From NCBI RefSeq assembly GCF_000712075.1, contig NZ_JONW01000005.1, positions 253,001 through 317,000 of the forward strand: 64,000 bases of DNA, read 5' to 3'. The notes below the pieces were generated by a model. The model had not been told where the DNA came from, did not search any database, and was given only the letters and a program-made list of their open reading frames with translations. A program made the translations under genes and the position numbers. Shown piece after piece: positions 15,279 to 24,269 of the stretch; within the stretch, counting starts at the first letter, position 1, and every line of letters begins with the position of its first letter. Source of the stretch: Caulobacter sp. UNC358MFTsu5.1. GTDB lineage: Bacteria; Pseudomonadota; Alphaproteobacteria; Caulobacterales; Caulobacteraceae.

Positions 15279-18113
15279 TCACTTCGTCCAGCCCGCGGGA
15301 TAGGCCACGCCGACGATCGGGTCGCGGGCCAGCCATTTGGCCGCCGCCGCCCGCACGTCCTGCAGGCTCACCGCCGACATCAGCGGCTCGTAGCTCAGCG
15401 CCTCCTCGAGGATCGCCGGGTCCTGGTTCGAGCCGGCCATCGCGCCGGCCCACCAGGCGTTGGTGTCGCGCCGGGCGCGGGCGGCGGCCATGATCGGCTG
15501 GCGCGCGTCCTCCAGCATCTGGGGCGTGATCTCGCCGGCCCGGAGCTGGGCGGCGACCTTGCCCGCCTCCTCCACCAGCGCGTCGATGTCCTTGGGGGCG
15601 GCGTCGATATTGACCTGCAGCACGCCCTGGTCGCCGAAATCGGGACCCAGGGTGAAGACCTGGGGCGCGTAGGTCTTGCCCAGCTCCTCGCGGATGCGCC
15701 GGCGCAGCGCCGTGTCGAACACGGCCGCCAGCAGCTTGAGCGAATACTCCTCGGGCCGGCGCTCCGGCGTCGAGACGTAGAGCGGCCAGAGCAACTGGGC
15801 GGCGGCCTTGTCCCGCTGGCCTTCGTGCGTGACGTGGATCGGCGGGACCGGCGCGTCGGGGTAGCGCATGAACTGGGGCTGGACCCGGTCGCGCGGCGCG
15901 GTCGACCGCGCCGGCAGGGCGCCGAAGGTGGTCGAGACCGCCGCGATCGCCGTGGCCTCGTCGATGTCGCCGACGATCGTCAGTTCGACCGGCGCGGTCG
16001 TCAGGATCGGCTTGAACACGCGCTCGAAGTCGGCCGACCGGATCCGCGCCATCTCCTCGCGCGACGGGGCGTTGCCGGGCCAGTCCGGCGCGATCTTGCG
16101 CGCGACCGCCATGTTCACCGCGGCCTCCGGCTGGGTCAGATAGGTCCGGTACATCATGTCGATGGCCGTCGGCAGCCGCGCGTCCAGCGACGGCCGGAAC
16201 CCGGGGTCCGACATGTAGGCGGCCATGACCTGCAACTGGTCGTCGACCCCGCTGGTGAAGGTCGTGTTGCGCATCGAGAAGCCCTTGGGACCCATGCCCA
16301 GCTGGAAGGCCCAGGCCGCCCGGGTCTCGAACATCGTCTGGATGTCCTCGAAGCTGTGCTTGCCCAGTCCGCCGGCGATCACCACCGCCGAGCCCAGTTC
16401 GGCGGCGGCATACTGGCTGTCGTCGACCTCGCGCCGGCCGGCGCCGAAGTTGAGCCGGACCTCGACCTTGTTGGGCTCCAGCTTGGTCTGCTTGAAATCC
16501 AGGACCAGCCCGTTGGCGAAGCGCAGGCGGGTGAAGCCGGGATCGGCCACCGGCTCGCGCTTGATCACCTTCCCCGGCTTGCCGAAGCTCGTATAGCCCC
16601 AGGTCAGGGCGGCGCGGTCGGCGTAGCGCGCCTGCGGCGTCTCGCCGGCCCCGCGGGTCCAGGCGGCCAGCAGCGCCTCGCGCGAGGCCGGCTTGGCGCC
16701 CGTCATGAACAGCAGGGGCTCCGAGCCCGTCCAATCCGCCGCGAAGCTGGCCTTGACCTCGTCGGGCGTCATGTCCTCCACCGCCAGGTCGTAGGCGTAG
16801 ATGGCGTCGGCGGGGCTGGTCGCCACGTCGCCGACCAGGGCCTTGGCGACGATGTCGTCGGCCAGGTTGGACGACTTGCGCGACCCCACGCCCACCACGC
16901 CGCCGCGCAGGCGGGCGCGGGCGATCTCGACCGCCTTCTCCACCTCCAGCTCGGTAGGGCCGTCCTTGGCGAACCGGTTGATCTCGGCTTCCCCGGCCCG
17001 CAGGGCCTCGGCCCAGCCGTCGCCCGTGGGCATGACGATCAGGCAGGCGATCCCCATGTCCCGCACCTCGGTCGACAGGGCCATGGCGCCCAGCAGGTGG
17101 TCCTCGTTGGCGGCGGCCTTCTGGGCCAGCCTCTGGTTCAGGATCGCCTGCCAGACCTGGCTGCGCGTCCGGACGCGCAGGCGCGCGACGTCGTCCTTGG
17201 CGACGGGGTCGCCGGGGCGCACCCGGCAGGCGCTGAGCACGGTGGGCAGGCTCTCGCCGGCCACCGACAGCGCGTCCTGGACCCGGCCGGGCGGCGGCTG
17301 CACGATCTTGGCCCGCACCGGCTTGGGGCCGCGCCCCGTCCAGCTGGAGAAGGCGCTCTCGATCATCGCCCGCATGTCCTCGACCGGCATGTCGCCGACC
17401 ACGGTCACCACGGCGTGCTCGGGGCGGTACCAGGTGTCGTAGAAGCGCTTGAGGTCGGCCGCCCGGGCGGCCTGGACCGTCTCCAGCGTGCCGATCGGCG
17501 AGCGTTCGGCCGACCGCTGGCCGGCGCCCTGGAACTTGGCGGCGGTCTCCTGGGCGGTCAGCAGCGGATTGCTGCGGGACTCCATCTCGGCGATCACCAC
17601 GCCGCGCTCGAGGTTCACCGCCTCGTCGGAGAAGATCACGCCGTCGGCCACGTCGCGCAGCCAGCCGAAGCCGGTCTTCAACTGCGCCGGGTCGGGCGCG
17701 GGCATGTCCAGCTGGTAGGTCGTCGAGAAGATCGTCGTGGCGGCGTTCTGGTCGCGCCCGAACGCCACGCCCCAGGGCGCGAAGACCTTGTCGGTCGCGC
17801 CGTTCGGGAAGCCGCGCGTCGAGCGGAAGGCCATGTGCTCGATGAAGTGGGCCAGGCCGCGCTCGGGATCGGCCTCCTCGTAGCTGCCCACGTCGATCGC
17901 GAACCGCAGCGAGACCGCGCCCTTGGGCGCGGCGTTGCGCATGATCAGGTAACGCACGCCGTTCGGCAGGGTCCCGCGCGTGATGCTGGGGTCGGGCGTC
18001 AGGGACGCGTGATCGACCTTGGGGGCCGCCCGAACGGCCTCCTCCGCCCGGGCGCCGCCCGTGGCGATGACGGCGAACGCCAACGCGCCCGCCATGCCCG
18101 CGATTTTCCTCAA
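15279..18113 (-). CDS. Exported M16 (pitrilysin-type) zinc peptidase
   Basis: A 944-residue protein made of two M16 halves. A signal peptide (MRKIAGMAGALAFAVIATGG) precedes the active N-terminal half. The inverted zinc motif HxxEH is present as HFIEH (89-93), and the third ligand Glu is in NLERGVVIAEME (E169). The second half (from about residue 520) lacks the motif, as in other full-length family members, and shapes the chamber. It probably cleaves peptides in the periplasm. The start is taken as TTG at 18113, because it supplies the Arg-Lys of the signal peptide; ATG at 18095 is the alternative. It is the first gene of an operon with the TPR gene. Confidence 0.9.
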   Translation of the reverse strand: MRKIAGMAGALAFAVIATGGARAEEAVRAAPKVDHASLTPDPSITRGTLPNGVRYLIMRNAAPKGAVSLRFAIDVGSYEEADPERGLAHFIEHMAFRSTRGFPNGATDKVFAPWGVAFGRDQNAATTIFSTTYQLDMPAPDPAQLKTGFGWLRDVADGVIFSDEAVNLERGVVIAEMESRSNPLLTAQETAAKFQGAGQRSAERSPIGTLETVQAARAADLKRFYDTWYRPEHAVVTVVGDMPVEDMRAMIESAFSSWTGRGPKPVRAKIVQPPPGRVQDALSVAGESLPTVLSACRVRPGDPVAKDDVARLRVRTRSQVWQAILNQRLAQKAAANEDHLLGAMALSTEVRDMGIACLIVMPTGDGWAEALRAGEAEINRFAKDGPTELEVEKAVEIARARLRGGVVGVGSRKSSNLADDIVAKALVGDVATSPADAIYAYDLAVEDMTPDEVKASFAADWTGSEPLLFMTGAKPASREALLAAWTRGAGETPQARYADRAALTWGYTSFGKPGKVIKREPVADPGFTRLRFANGLVLDFKQTKLEPNKVEVRLNFGAGRREVDDSQYAAAELGSAVVIAGGLGKHSFEDIQTMFETRAAWAFQLGMGPKGFSMRNTTFTSGVDDQLQVMAAYMSDPGFRPSLDARLPTAIDMMYRTYLTQPEAAVNMAVARKIAPDWPGNAPSREEMARIRSADFERVFKPILTTAPVELTIVGDIDEATAIAAVSTTFGALPARSTAPRDRVQPQFMRYPDAPVPPIHVTHEGQRDKAAAQLLWPLYVSTPERRPEEYSLKLLAAVFDTALRRRIREELGKTYAPQVFTLGPDFGDQGVLQVNIDAAPKDIDALVEEAGKVAAQLRAGEITPQMLEDARQPIMAAARARRDTNAWWAGAMAGSNQDPAILEEALSYEPLMSAVSLQDVRAAAAKWLARDPIVGVAYPAGWTK

Positions 18114-18194
18114 GACGCCCCCGGAACGCTGAACTCAACCCCAGGGAAGGCCTAGCCGTTATGGCGACGCTTCGCCAGAGGGTTCGAACACGCC

Positions 18195-20093
18195 CTACAC
18201 CACCACCTGCGACCCCATCTCCACCACCCGGCCCGCCGGGATGTGGAAGAAGTCGACCGGGTCGGCGGCGTTCTTGACCATCCAGATGAACAGCTTGTCG
18301 CGCCACAGCGGCATGCCCTCGTGGGGCGAGGCCACCACCGTGCGGCGGCCGACGAAGAACGAGGTCGACATCAGGTCGAAGGCCAGGCCCCGGCGGCGGC
18401 AGCTGCCCAGGGCGCGGGGGATGTGCGGGGTCTCCATGAAGCCGTAGCGCACGGTCACCCGCTTGAAGCCGGGGCCCAGCGGCGCGATCTCGATCCGGTC
18501 CTTCTCGTCCACGCGCGGCCGGTCGGCGGTGACCACGCTCATGACGATGTTGTCGGCGTGCAGGATCTTGTTGTGCTTGAGATTGTGCAGCAGGGCCGTG
18601 GGCGCGACCTCGGCGTCGGCGGTCAGGAAGATCGCCGTGCCCGGCACGCGGTGCGGCGGCCGCGCCTCCAGGGTGGCGATCAGGTCGGCCAGGGGGATGT
18701 TGTCGCGGTGGGCCTTGGCGTGGACGATGTCGGCGCCCTCGCGCCAGGTCCACATGACCACGACGATGGCGGCGGCCACCACCAGCGGCACCCAGCCGCC
18801 GTCGGCGATCTTCAGGACGTTGGCGCCCATGAACACCAGGTCCAGGGCCAGGAACGGGGCCAGCAGCAGGGCGCAGGCCCACAGCGGCCACTTCCAGTAG
18901 CCGCGCATCACCACCGCCAGCAGGACCACGGTCACCACCATGGTCGTGGTCACCGCCACCCCGTAGGCCGAGGCCATGTTCGACGAGGTGCGGAACATGA
19001 ACAGCAGGAACAGCACCCCCGCGGCCAGGGCGACGTTGATCGGCGGCACGAAGATCTGGCCGGCCACCGTCTCGCTGGTCCGCTTGATGTTGATCCGCGG
19101 CAGCAGGCCCAGCTGCACCGCCTGCTGGGTGACCGAGAAGGCGCCGGTGATCACCGCCTGGCTGGCGATGATGGTGGCCAGGGTCGTGAGGATGATCACC
19201 GGCCAGTAGAAGGCGTCGGGGATCAGGCCGAAGAACGGGTTGGCCATGGCCTCGGGGTCGGCCAGGCACAGGGCGCCCTGGCCCAGATAGTTCAGCATCA
19301 GGCACGGCAGGGCCACGGTCAGCCAGCCCAGGCGGATGGGGGCTTTGCCGAAGTGGCCCATGTCGGCGTACAGCGCCTCGGCCCCGGTCACGCACAGGAA
19401 GACGCTGCCCAGGATGGTCACGCCCAGAGGGCCGTCGGCGACCAGCAGGCGGACGGCGTGCATCGGGTTCAGGGCGGCCAGGATCTCGGGGCGGGCCAGC
19501 ACGTGCGGCAGGCCCAGGGCCGCCAGGGTCAGGAACCAGACCAGCATGATCGGCCCGAAGAACTTGCCCATGGTCTCGGTGCCGCGCATCTGCACGGCGA
19601 ACAGGCCCAGCAGGATGGCGGCGGCCAGGGGCAGGACGAACGGGGCGAAGTGCGGGCCGATCACCGGGGCGGTCGTCAGGCCCTCCACCGCCGACAGCAC
19701 CGAGATCGCCGGGGTGATCAGGCCGTCGCCGTAGAACAGGGCCGCCCCCGCCACGCCCAGCAGCATCAGCCAGGCCGAGCGCTTCTTCATCGCGCGCTGG
19801 GCCAGGGCCATCAGGGCCAGGGTGCCGCCCTCGCCGCCGTTGTCGGCCCGCATGACGATGACGACGTATTTGAGCGTGACCACCAGGGTCAGGGCCCAGA
19901 ACACCAGCGACACCACCCCGAACACCGCCAGGCGCGGGTCGACCGCCCCGGCGTGGGCCAGGGCCTCGCGCATCGAATAGAGCGGGCTGGTGCCGATGTC
20001 GCCGAAGACCACCCCCAGGGCGCCGAGCCACAGGGCGCCGAACCGGGCCGCGCGCGCGGCCGGCTCGGCCGGTTCGGGGGATGTATGGGCCAT
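18195..20093 (-). CDS. kup: Low-affinity potassium transporter Kup
   Basis: A 632-residue K+/H+ symporter of the inner membrane. The start of the transport domain shows the invariant GVVFGDIGTSPLYSMREAL, followed by the ADNGGEGGTLAL segment and FYGDGLITPAISVLSAVEGL. About twelve membrane helices follow, then a hydrophilic C-terminal region of some 150 residues (from about 480). Length and domain order match E. coli Kup. ATG at 20093 is the family start; a much longer frame upstream is an artefact of high GC. The upstream gap (20094-20317) holds an AT-rich stretch at about 20175-20215, likely its promoter. Confidence 0.95.
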   Translation of the reverse strand: MAHTSPEPAEPAARAARFGALWLGALGVVFGDIGTSPLYSMREALAHAGAVDPRLAVFGVVSLVFWALTLVVTLKYVVIVMRADNGGEGGTLALMALAQRAMKKRSAWLMLLGVAGAALFYGDGLITPAISVLSAVEGLTTAPVIGPHFAPFVLPLAAAILLGLFAVQMRGTETMGKFFGPIMLVWFLTLAALGLPHVLARPEILAALNPMHAVRLLVADGPLGVTILGSVFLCVTGAEALYADMGHFGKAPIRLGWLTVALPCLMLNYLGQGALCLADPEAMANPFFGLIPDAFYWPVIILTTLATIIASQAVITGAFSVTQQAVQLGLLPRINIKRTSETVAGQIFVPPINVALAAGVLFLLFMFRTSSNMASAYGVAVTTTMVVTVVLLAVVMRGYWKWPLWACALLLAPFLALDLVFMGANVLKIADGGWVPLVVAAAIVVVMWTWREGADIVHAKAHRDNIPLADLIATLEARPPHRVPGTAIFLTADAEVAPTALLHNLKHNKILHADNIVMSVVTADRPRVDEKDRIEIAPLGPGFKRVTVRYGFMETPHIPRALGSCRRRGLAFDLMSTSFFVGRRTVVASPHEGMPLWRDKLFIWMVKNAADPVDFFHIPAGRVVEMGSQVVV

Positions 20094-20317
20094 CGGCTCC
20101 GGAGTCCGTCGAAAGGAGCGACGGCCTACGCCCACGGGGCATAAGGGCTCCATGCGGATTCCCGGGCCGGGCATAAGGGAGTTATAAAGATCAGTATACG
20201 GATCGAATAAGCGCCGATGCGCGGCTTTTCGTCGATTTCTCGACTTAGGAACACCCGCCGCCGGGCCCCGTTGATCTCCCCGCCGGAAGCCTCCGGCGCG
20301 ATCAGGGAACCACGACC

Positions 20318-20599
20318 ATGGGCGAGCAAGACAACCGCGAGAACCTGCAGCAGCAACCGTCCGACGACCAACGCCGGCAGGCCGACCAGCAGAACCAGCA
20401 GGGCGAGACCCGTACCCCGCAGCAGCAGCAGGACGACGCCGCGCGCAACGCGCCGGGCCAGCAGAACCAGCAGGGCCAGCGCCGTGACGACGGCCTGAAC
20501 GAAGGCGTCGAGGGCACGCGCGTCGAAGGCCTGGACGAAGGCCTGGAAGGCGGCGTCGACACCGGCGCCATCGAGCCGGGCAACACCGGCCAACGCTGA
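20318..20599 (+). CDS. Small Gln-rich, acidic, probably disordered protein
   Basis: A 93-residue hydrophilic protein with no Cys, Trp or membrane segment. The first half is Gln/Arg/Asp-rich with repeated QQNQQG motifs; the second half is Gly/Glu-rich (GLNEGVEGTRVEGLDEGLEG). The composition suggests an intrinsically disordered cytoplasmic protein, perhaps stress-related, but no family was recognised. It is supported as a gene by its own terminator just downstream and by a frame free of the usual GC-shadow pattern. Confidence 0.6.
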   Translation: MGEQDNRENLQQQPSDDQRRQADQQNQQGETRTPQQQQDDAARNAPGQQNQQGQRRDDGLNEGVEGTRVEGLDEGLEGGVDTGAIEPGNTGQR

Positions 20600-20618
20600 T
20601 CCCGCGATCAAACGACGA

Positions 20619-20646
20619 GGCCGCCCCCTCCCCGGGGCGGCCTTTT
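20619..20646 (+). terminator. Rho-independent terminator after the Gln-rich protein gene
   Basis: A 9-bp stem GGCCGCCCC / GGGGCGGCC followed by TTTT. It separates the small gene from the diiron-protein gene. Confidence 0.85.
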
Positions 20647-20687
20647 CCGTCCGCGATTTCCGTAAAGAGACCCGACAGGAGCACGCC

Positions 20688-21620
20688 GTGTTTGGTGGCG
20701 AACGACTGGCGCGCATCGGCGCCTTCACCCCGGAATTCCCCGACGCCGAAGCCCTGCACCGGGGCTTGGCCCACTGGAACCACCGCCGCCTGGCGGTCGG
20801 CACGCCCGATCCCGACTGGCGGGCCGAGCTGTCCGACGACGCCCGGATGAAGCGGATCGAGGGCGAGTATGTCGAGCAGTTCCGCGACCACATCCTGCCG
20901 CTGGTCAGCGGCGTGCCGACCAACGCCGACGACTTCGTGGCCTGGTTCGAACAGCTGCGGGAGACCGGCCCCGGCCAGGACGACCCGCTGTTCGACTGGC
21001 TCGAAGGCGCGGCCAGCCTTCCGGACCTGCAGTGGTTCCTGACCCAGGAGGCGGCCGGCGAGGCCGGCTTCGACGACCTGGTGGCCATGACCCAGGTCAA
21101 GGTCAGCGACCGCGCCAAGCTGGAGCTGGCCCGCAACTACTGGGACGAGATGGGCCGCGGCGCGGCCGCCGGCATGCACGGCCCGATGCTGACCCGCACG
21201 ACGCAGGTGCTGGGCCTGACCCCGACCATCGATTCCACCCTGTGGCAGTCGCTGGCCCTGGCCAACACCATGACCGCCTTCGCCACGACGCGGCGCTACA
21301 CCTACCAGTCGATCGGCGCCCTGGGCGTGGTCGAGCTGACGGCGCCCGGCCGCGTGGCCTGCGTCGACGCCGGCCTCAAGCGCCTGGGCGTCTCGCCCTC
21401 GGCCCGCAAGTATTTCGCCCTGCACGCCCAGCTGGACATCGAGCATTCCAAGGCCTGGAACGCCGAGGCCCTGCATCCCCTGGTCAGCGAATTCCCCGAC
21501 TGCGCCCGCTTCATCGCCGAGGGCGCGGTCATGCGCCTGATCTGCGGCGAGCAGTGCTTCGACACCTATCGCGCGCACCTTTGGGCGCACGTGCACCCGG
21601 TGGTCTACGCGGCGGAGTGA
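20688..21620 (+). CDS. Haem-oxygenase-like iron-containing redox protein
   Basis: A 310-residue cytoplasmic all-helical protein that fits the iron-containing redox enzyme (haem-oxygenase-like diiron oxidase, HDO) group. Candidate metal ligands are spaced as in that group: Glu in FLTQEAAGE, Glu in NYWDEMGRG, a following His (AGMHGPM), and the H-x6-E-H cluster in ALHAQLDIEHSKAW. Characterised relatives oxidise or cleave fatty acids or amino acids; the substrate here is unknown. The start is GTG at 20688 with AGGA 7 nt upstream. The gene stands alone between a terminator and repeat R8. TenA-like thiaminase is a less likely alternative, as the helix pattern and Cys are not those of TenA. Confidence 0.75.
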   Translation: MFGGERLARIGAFTPEFPDAEALHRGLAHWNHRRLAVGTPDPDWRAELSDDARMKRIEGEYVEQFRDHILPLVSGVPTNADDFVAWFEQLRETGPGQDDPLFDWLEGAASLPDLQWFLTQEAAGEAGFDDLVAMTQVKVSDRAKLELARNYWDEMGRGAAAGMHGPMLTRTTQVLGLTPTIDSTLWQSLALANTMTAFATTRRYTYQSIGALGVVELTAPGRVACVDAGLKRLGVSPSARKYFALHAQLDIEHSKAWNAEALHPLVSEFPDCARFIAEGAVMRLICGEQCFDTYRAHLWAHVHPVVYAAE

Positions 21621-21623
21621 CAG

Positions 21624-21708
21624 ACCGGGGACATGCCCTTGCGGCGTGTCCCCAACCGCAAGCGCCGCGCCAAGACCTGGGGACACGCCGCGAGGGCATG
21701 TCCCCGGT
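21624..21708. repeat. R8 nested double palindrome between convergent genes
   Basis: Outer arms ACCGGGGACATGCCCT and AGGGCATGTCCCCGGT; inner arms GCGGCGTGTCCCC and GGGGACACGCCGC. It fills the whole gap between the diiron-protein stop and the exporter stop, so it could serve as a two-way terminator. The GGGGACA core resembles R6. Confidence 0.85.
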
Positions 21709-21710
21709 TG

Positions 21711-22604
21711 CTAATCGTGCAGCGGCGCCTCGGCCTGCTTGCGCGACGGGTCCGTCACCACCGTCCCCACCGAGGCGGCGATGACGAAGGCGATGGCCAG
21801 CCACTGGCGGCCGACCAGGTGCTCGCCCAGCACCAGCAGGCCGGCCAGGGCCCCGACCGCCGGCTCCAGGCTCAGCATCACCCCGAAGCTGCGCTTGGAG
21901 ATGCCGCGCAGGGCGACCATCTCCAGCGAATAGGGGATGGCGCTGGACACCACCGCCACCACCAGGCCCAGGCCCAGGGCGAGCGGGCTGAGCAGGGCCG
22001 CCCCGGCCGCGACCAGGCCGAACGGCGCCACCACCAGGGCGGCCGTGGCCATCCCCAGGGCCACCGAGCGGCCGCCGTGCAGGTGCCCCGTCCGCTGGCC
22101 GGCCACGATGTACAGCGCCCAGCACACCCCCGCCGCCGCCGCGAAGCCCACCCCGACCAGGTCGAGGTTCAGGCTGACGTCGCCCAGCGGCAGCAGCAGG
22201 CCCAGGCCCGCGACCGCCAGGGCGATCCACAGGAAATGGACCGGCTTGCGCGCGTGGATCATCGCCAGGCTGAGCGGTCCGGTGAACTCGATGGCGATGG
22301 CCAGGCCCAGCGGGATGGTGCGGATGGCCATGTAGAAGCACAGGTTCATCACGCCCATCACCGCCCCGTAGCGGACGACGGCCAGCAGGTCCCCGCGGGT
22401 CATCGGCATGCGCCAGGGCCGCCAGATCAGGCACAGGATCAGGGCCGAGAAACCCACGCGATAGGCGCTGGTCCCCTGCGCCCCGACCAGCGGGAACAGC
22501 GTCTTTGCGAACGAGGTGCCCGCGCACAGCGACACCATCGCGCCCAGGAGACAGACGTAAGGGAGGGCGGCGCGAAGGCTGGCGGACGCGGTGAAACGGG
22601 ACAT
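21711..22604 (-). CDS. rhtA: EamA-family exporter, RhtA-like (threonine/homoserine)
   Basis: A 297-residue inner-membrane protein with ten helices in two EamA repeats. It follows E. coli RhtA closely: SLCAGTSFAKTLFPLVGAQG at the start, IRTIPLGLAIAIEFTGPLSLA, LLPLGDVSLNLDLVGV, CWALYIVAGQRTG, and IPYSLEMVALRGISKRSFGV with MLSLEPAVGALAGLL. RhtA exports threonine, homoserine and some other amino acids; the true substrate here is inferred. It is convergent with the diiron gene across repeat R8. Confidence 0.85.
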   Translation of the reverse strand: MSRFTASASLRAALPYVCLLGAMVSLCAGTSFAKTLFPLVGAQGTSAYRVGFSALILCLIWRPWRMPMTRGDLLAVVRYGAVMGVMNLCFYMAIRTIPLGLAIAIEFTGPLSLAMIHARKPVHFLWIALAVAGLGLLLPLGDVSLNLDLVGVGFAAAAGVCWALYIVAGQRTGHLHGGRSVALGMATAALVVAPFGLVAAGAALLSPLALGLGLVVAVVSSAIPYSLEMVALRGISKRSFGVMLSLEPAVGALAGLLVLGEHLVGRQWLAIAFVIAASVGTVVTDPSRKQAEAPLHD

Positions 22605-22687
22605 GGGCGGTGTCTAGCAGCTACAGCGTCTTCCCCCTATGGGGGGCGCGCCGGCGAGGCGGACGAATGAGAACGCGTCGATGCGGT

Positions 22688-22933
22688 TCAGCGCTCGCCC
22701 GGGAAACGGCGTCGCATTTGTCGGAGCCACAGCACGGGAAAGACCACGCCGAACACAACCGCCAGGACGATGGTCGGCCACGGATTGCTCACGCCTCGCT
22801 CGCCGTCGATCAGCCCCAAAGCGTCGACGCCCAGCATGACGGCGCCCCAGAAGATCGCCATGAACACGCCCATGGCGGCCAGCGCCCAAGGCCTGACGTG
22901 AAAACCGGGAGGGCGATCGATCGGCTGAGTCAT
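22688..22933 (-). CDS. Small two-TM membrane protein, unknown function
   Basis: An 81-residue protein with two hydrophobic segments (WALAAMGVFMAIFWGAVMLGV and PTIVLAVVFGVVFPVLWL) and a basic C-terminus (RQMRRRFPGER), suggesting both ends face the cytoplasm. The start is ATG at 22933; a TTG at 22939 is in frame. Divergent from the hydrolase gene. No family recognised. Confidence 0.5.
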   Translation of the reverse strand: MTQPIDRPPGFHVRPWALAAMGVFMAIFWGAVMLGVDALGLIDGERGVSNPWPTIVLAVVFGVVFPVLWLRQMRRRFPGER

Positions 22934-23068
22934 GCCCAAGCTTTAGCAGCACGGGCGGCGGATCGAAATGCGAGAACTCACCTCGATCCCTTGGTCAACG
23001 TCGGTAGATCGCCTGATTTACGGTTCGACGACATCCGCCAGGATGCGCCTTCCGCCTGGGAGACCGCC

Positions 23069-24112
23069 GTGGCCGTCCGCCGCCTCACCGCCGCACTGGC
23101 CGCCGCGTTCGTCCTGGCCGCCTGCGGAAGCACGCCCAAGGGTTTCCTGCTGCCGACCGCCGCGCCCGCGGCGCCCGGCGCGCGCCATATCGACATGCTG
23201 GTGGTCACCACCCGCGCGGCCTCGCCCGCGCCGGGGGTGATCTACGGCGGCGAGCGCGACACCAGCGCCTCGGCCGCCGAGATCGTGGTCTCGGTGCCGC
23301 CCGGCCACAGGATCGGGGCCGTCGAGTGGCCCAAGCACGAGCCGCCCGACCCGGCCACCGAGTTCACCACCGTCAGCCTGGCCCCGTCCGACAAGGCCAA
23401 CACCCTGGCCTGGTTCAACCGCATGGGCGGCGAGCACGCGCGGCTGCTGGTGTTCGTGCACGGCTTCAACACGCGGTTCGAGAGCGCCGTCTACCGCTAC
23501 GCCCAGTTCGTGGCCGACTCCCAGGCCGACGCCGCGCCGCTGCTGTTCACCTGGCCCTCGCGCGGCAAGCTGCTGGACTACCAGTACGACCGCGACAGCG
23601 CGATCTATTCGCGCGACGCCCTGGAGGAGGCCCTGACCAAGGCGGCCGACGCCCCGGCGGTCAAGGAGATGACCGTGGTGGCCCACTCTATGGGCACCTA
23701 CCTGACCATGGAGGCCCTGCGCCAGCTGGCCATCCGCCGCGGCGGCCTGCCGGCCAAGATCAACAACGTGGTGCTGGCCTCGCCCGACATCGACCCGCAG
23801 GTGTTCGCCCACCAGGTGCAGGCCCTGGGCCCGAACCCGCCGCACATCACCATCTTCGTCTCGCGCGACGACCGGGCCCTGATGGTCTCGCGCCTGCTGT
23901 CGGGCAACCTGCTGCGCCTGGGCGCCATCGACCCCAGCCGCGAGCCCTTCCGCTCGAAGCTGGAGGCCAACGGCAACATCACCGTCATCGACCTGACCAA
24001 GCTGAAGGCCGGCGACAGCCTCAACCACGGCAAGTTCGCCCAGAGCCCCGAGGTGGTGAAGATGCTGGGCCAGCAGCTGATCAACGGCCAGGTGCTGACG
24101 CAGGGGGAGTGA
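23069..24112 (+). CDS. Lipoprotein alpha/beta hydrolase (DUF900 type)
   Basis: A 347-residue protein with a lipoprotein signal (RRLTAALAAAFVLAAC, lipobox LAAC). The body is the DUF900 alpha/beta hydrolase fold: a conserved N-terminal strand region (HIDMLVVTTRAAS), LLVFVHGFNTRFESAVYR as the oxyanion strand, FTWPSRGKLLDYQYDRDSA, and the nucleophile Ser in VVAHSMGTYL. A later Asp (ASPDIDPQVF) and His (SLNHGKFAQ) could complete the triad. It is probably anchored in the envelope and acts on an unknown ester or amide. GTG at 23069 is chosen because GGGAG lies 6 nt upstream and it begins the signal peptide. Confidence 0.8.
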   Translation: MAVRRLTAALAAAFVLAACGSTPKGFLLPTAAPAAPGARHIDMLVVTTRAASPAPGVIYGGERDTSASAAEIVVSVPPGHRIGAVEWPKHEPPDPATEFTTVSLAPSDKANTLAWFNRMGGEHARLLVFVHGFNTRFESAVYRYAQFVADSQADAAPLLFTWPSRGKLLDYQYDRDSAIYSRDALEEALTKAADAPAVKEMTVVAHSMGTYLTMEALRQLAIRRGGLPAKINNVVLASPDIDPQVFAHQVQALGPNPPHITIFVSRDDRALMVSRLLSGNLLRLGAIDPSREPFRSKLEANGNITVIDLTKLKAGDSLNHGKFAQSPEVVKMLGQQLINGQVLTQGE

Positions 24113-24113
24113 G

Positions 24114-24269
24114 GGGGCGGAGCGCTCTTCCCCCTGCGGGGGAAGACGGTCGCGAAGCGACCCGTAGGGGGCAAGTGTTCGCCGCCGCGGCGACGGACGG
24201 GGATCGTGGCTCACCCACTTGCCCCCACCTGGCGACTTCGTCGCCTGTCCGCCCCCGTAGGGGGCGGAG
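24114..24269. repeat. R5 palindromic repeat, copy 1
   Basis: Contains the R5 modules TTCCCCCTGCGGGGGAA, GTCGCGAAGCGAC, GGGGGCAAGTG, then inverted CACTTGCCCCC, GGCGACTTCGTCGCC and CGCCCCCGTAGGGGGCG. It fills the gap between the hydrolase stop and the stop of the small acidic gene. Confidence 0.9.

Noticed and set aside
13123..20142. A single open frame of over 2,300 codons on the minus strand
   Set aside because: It joins the real TPR gene to antisense or out-of-frame reading through the M16 and Kup genes. The long frame is caused by high GC and lack of stops; the product is Arg/Pro/Gly-rich without domains.
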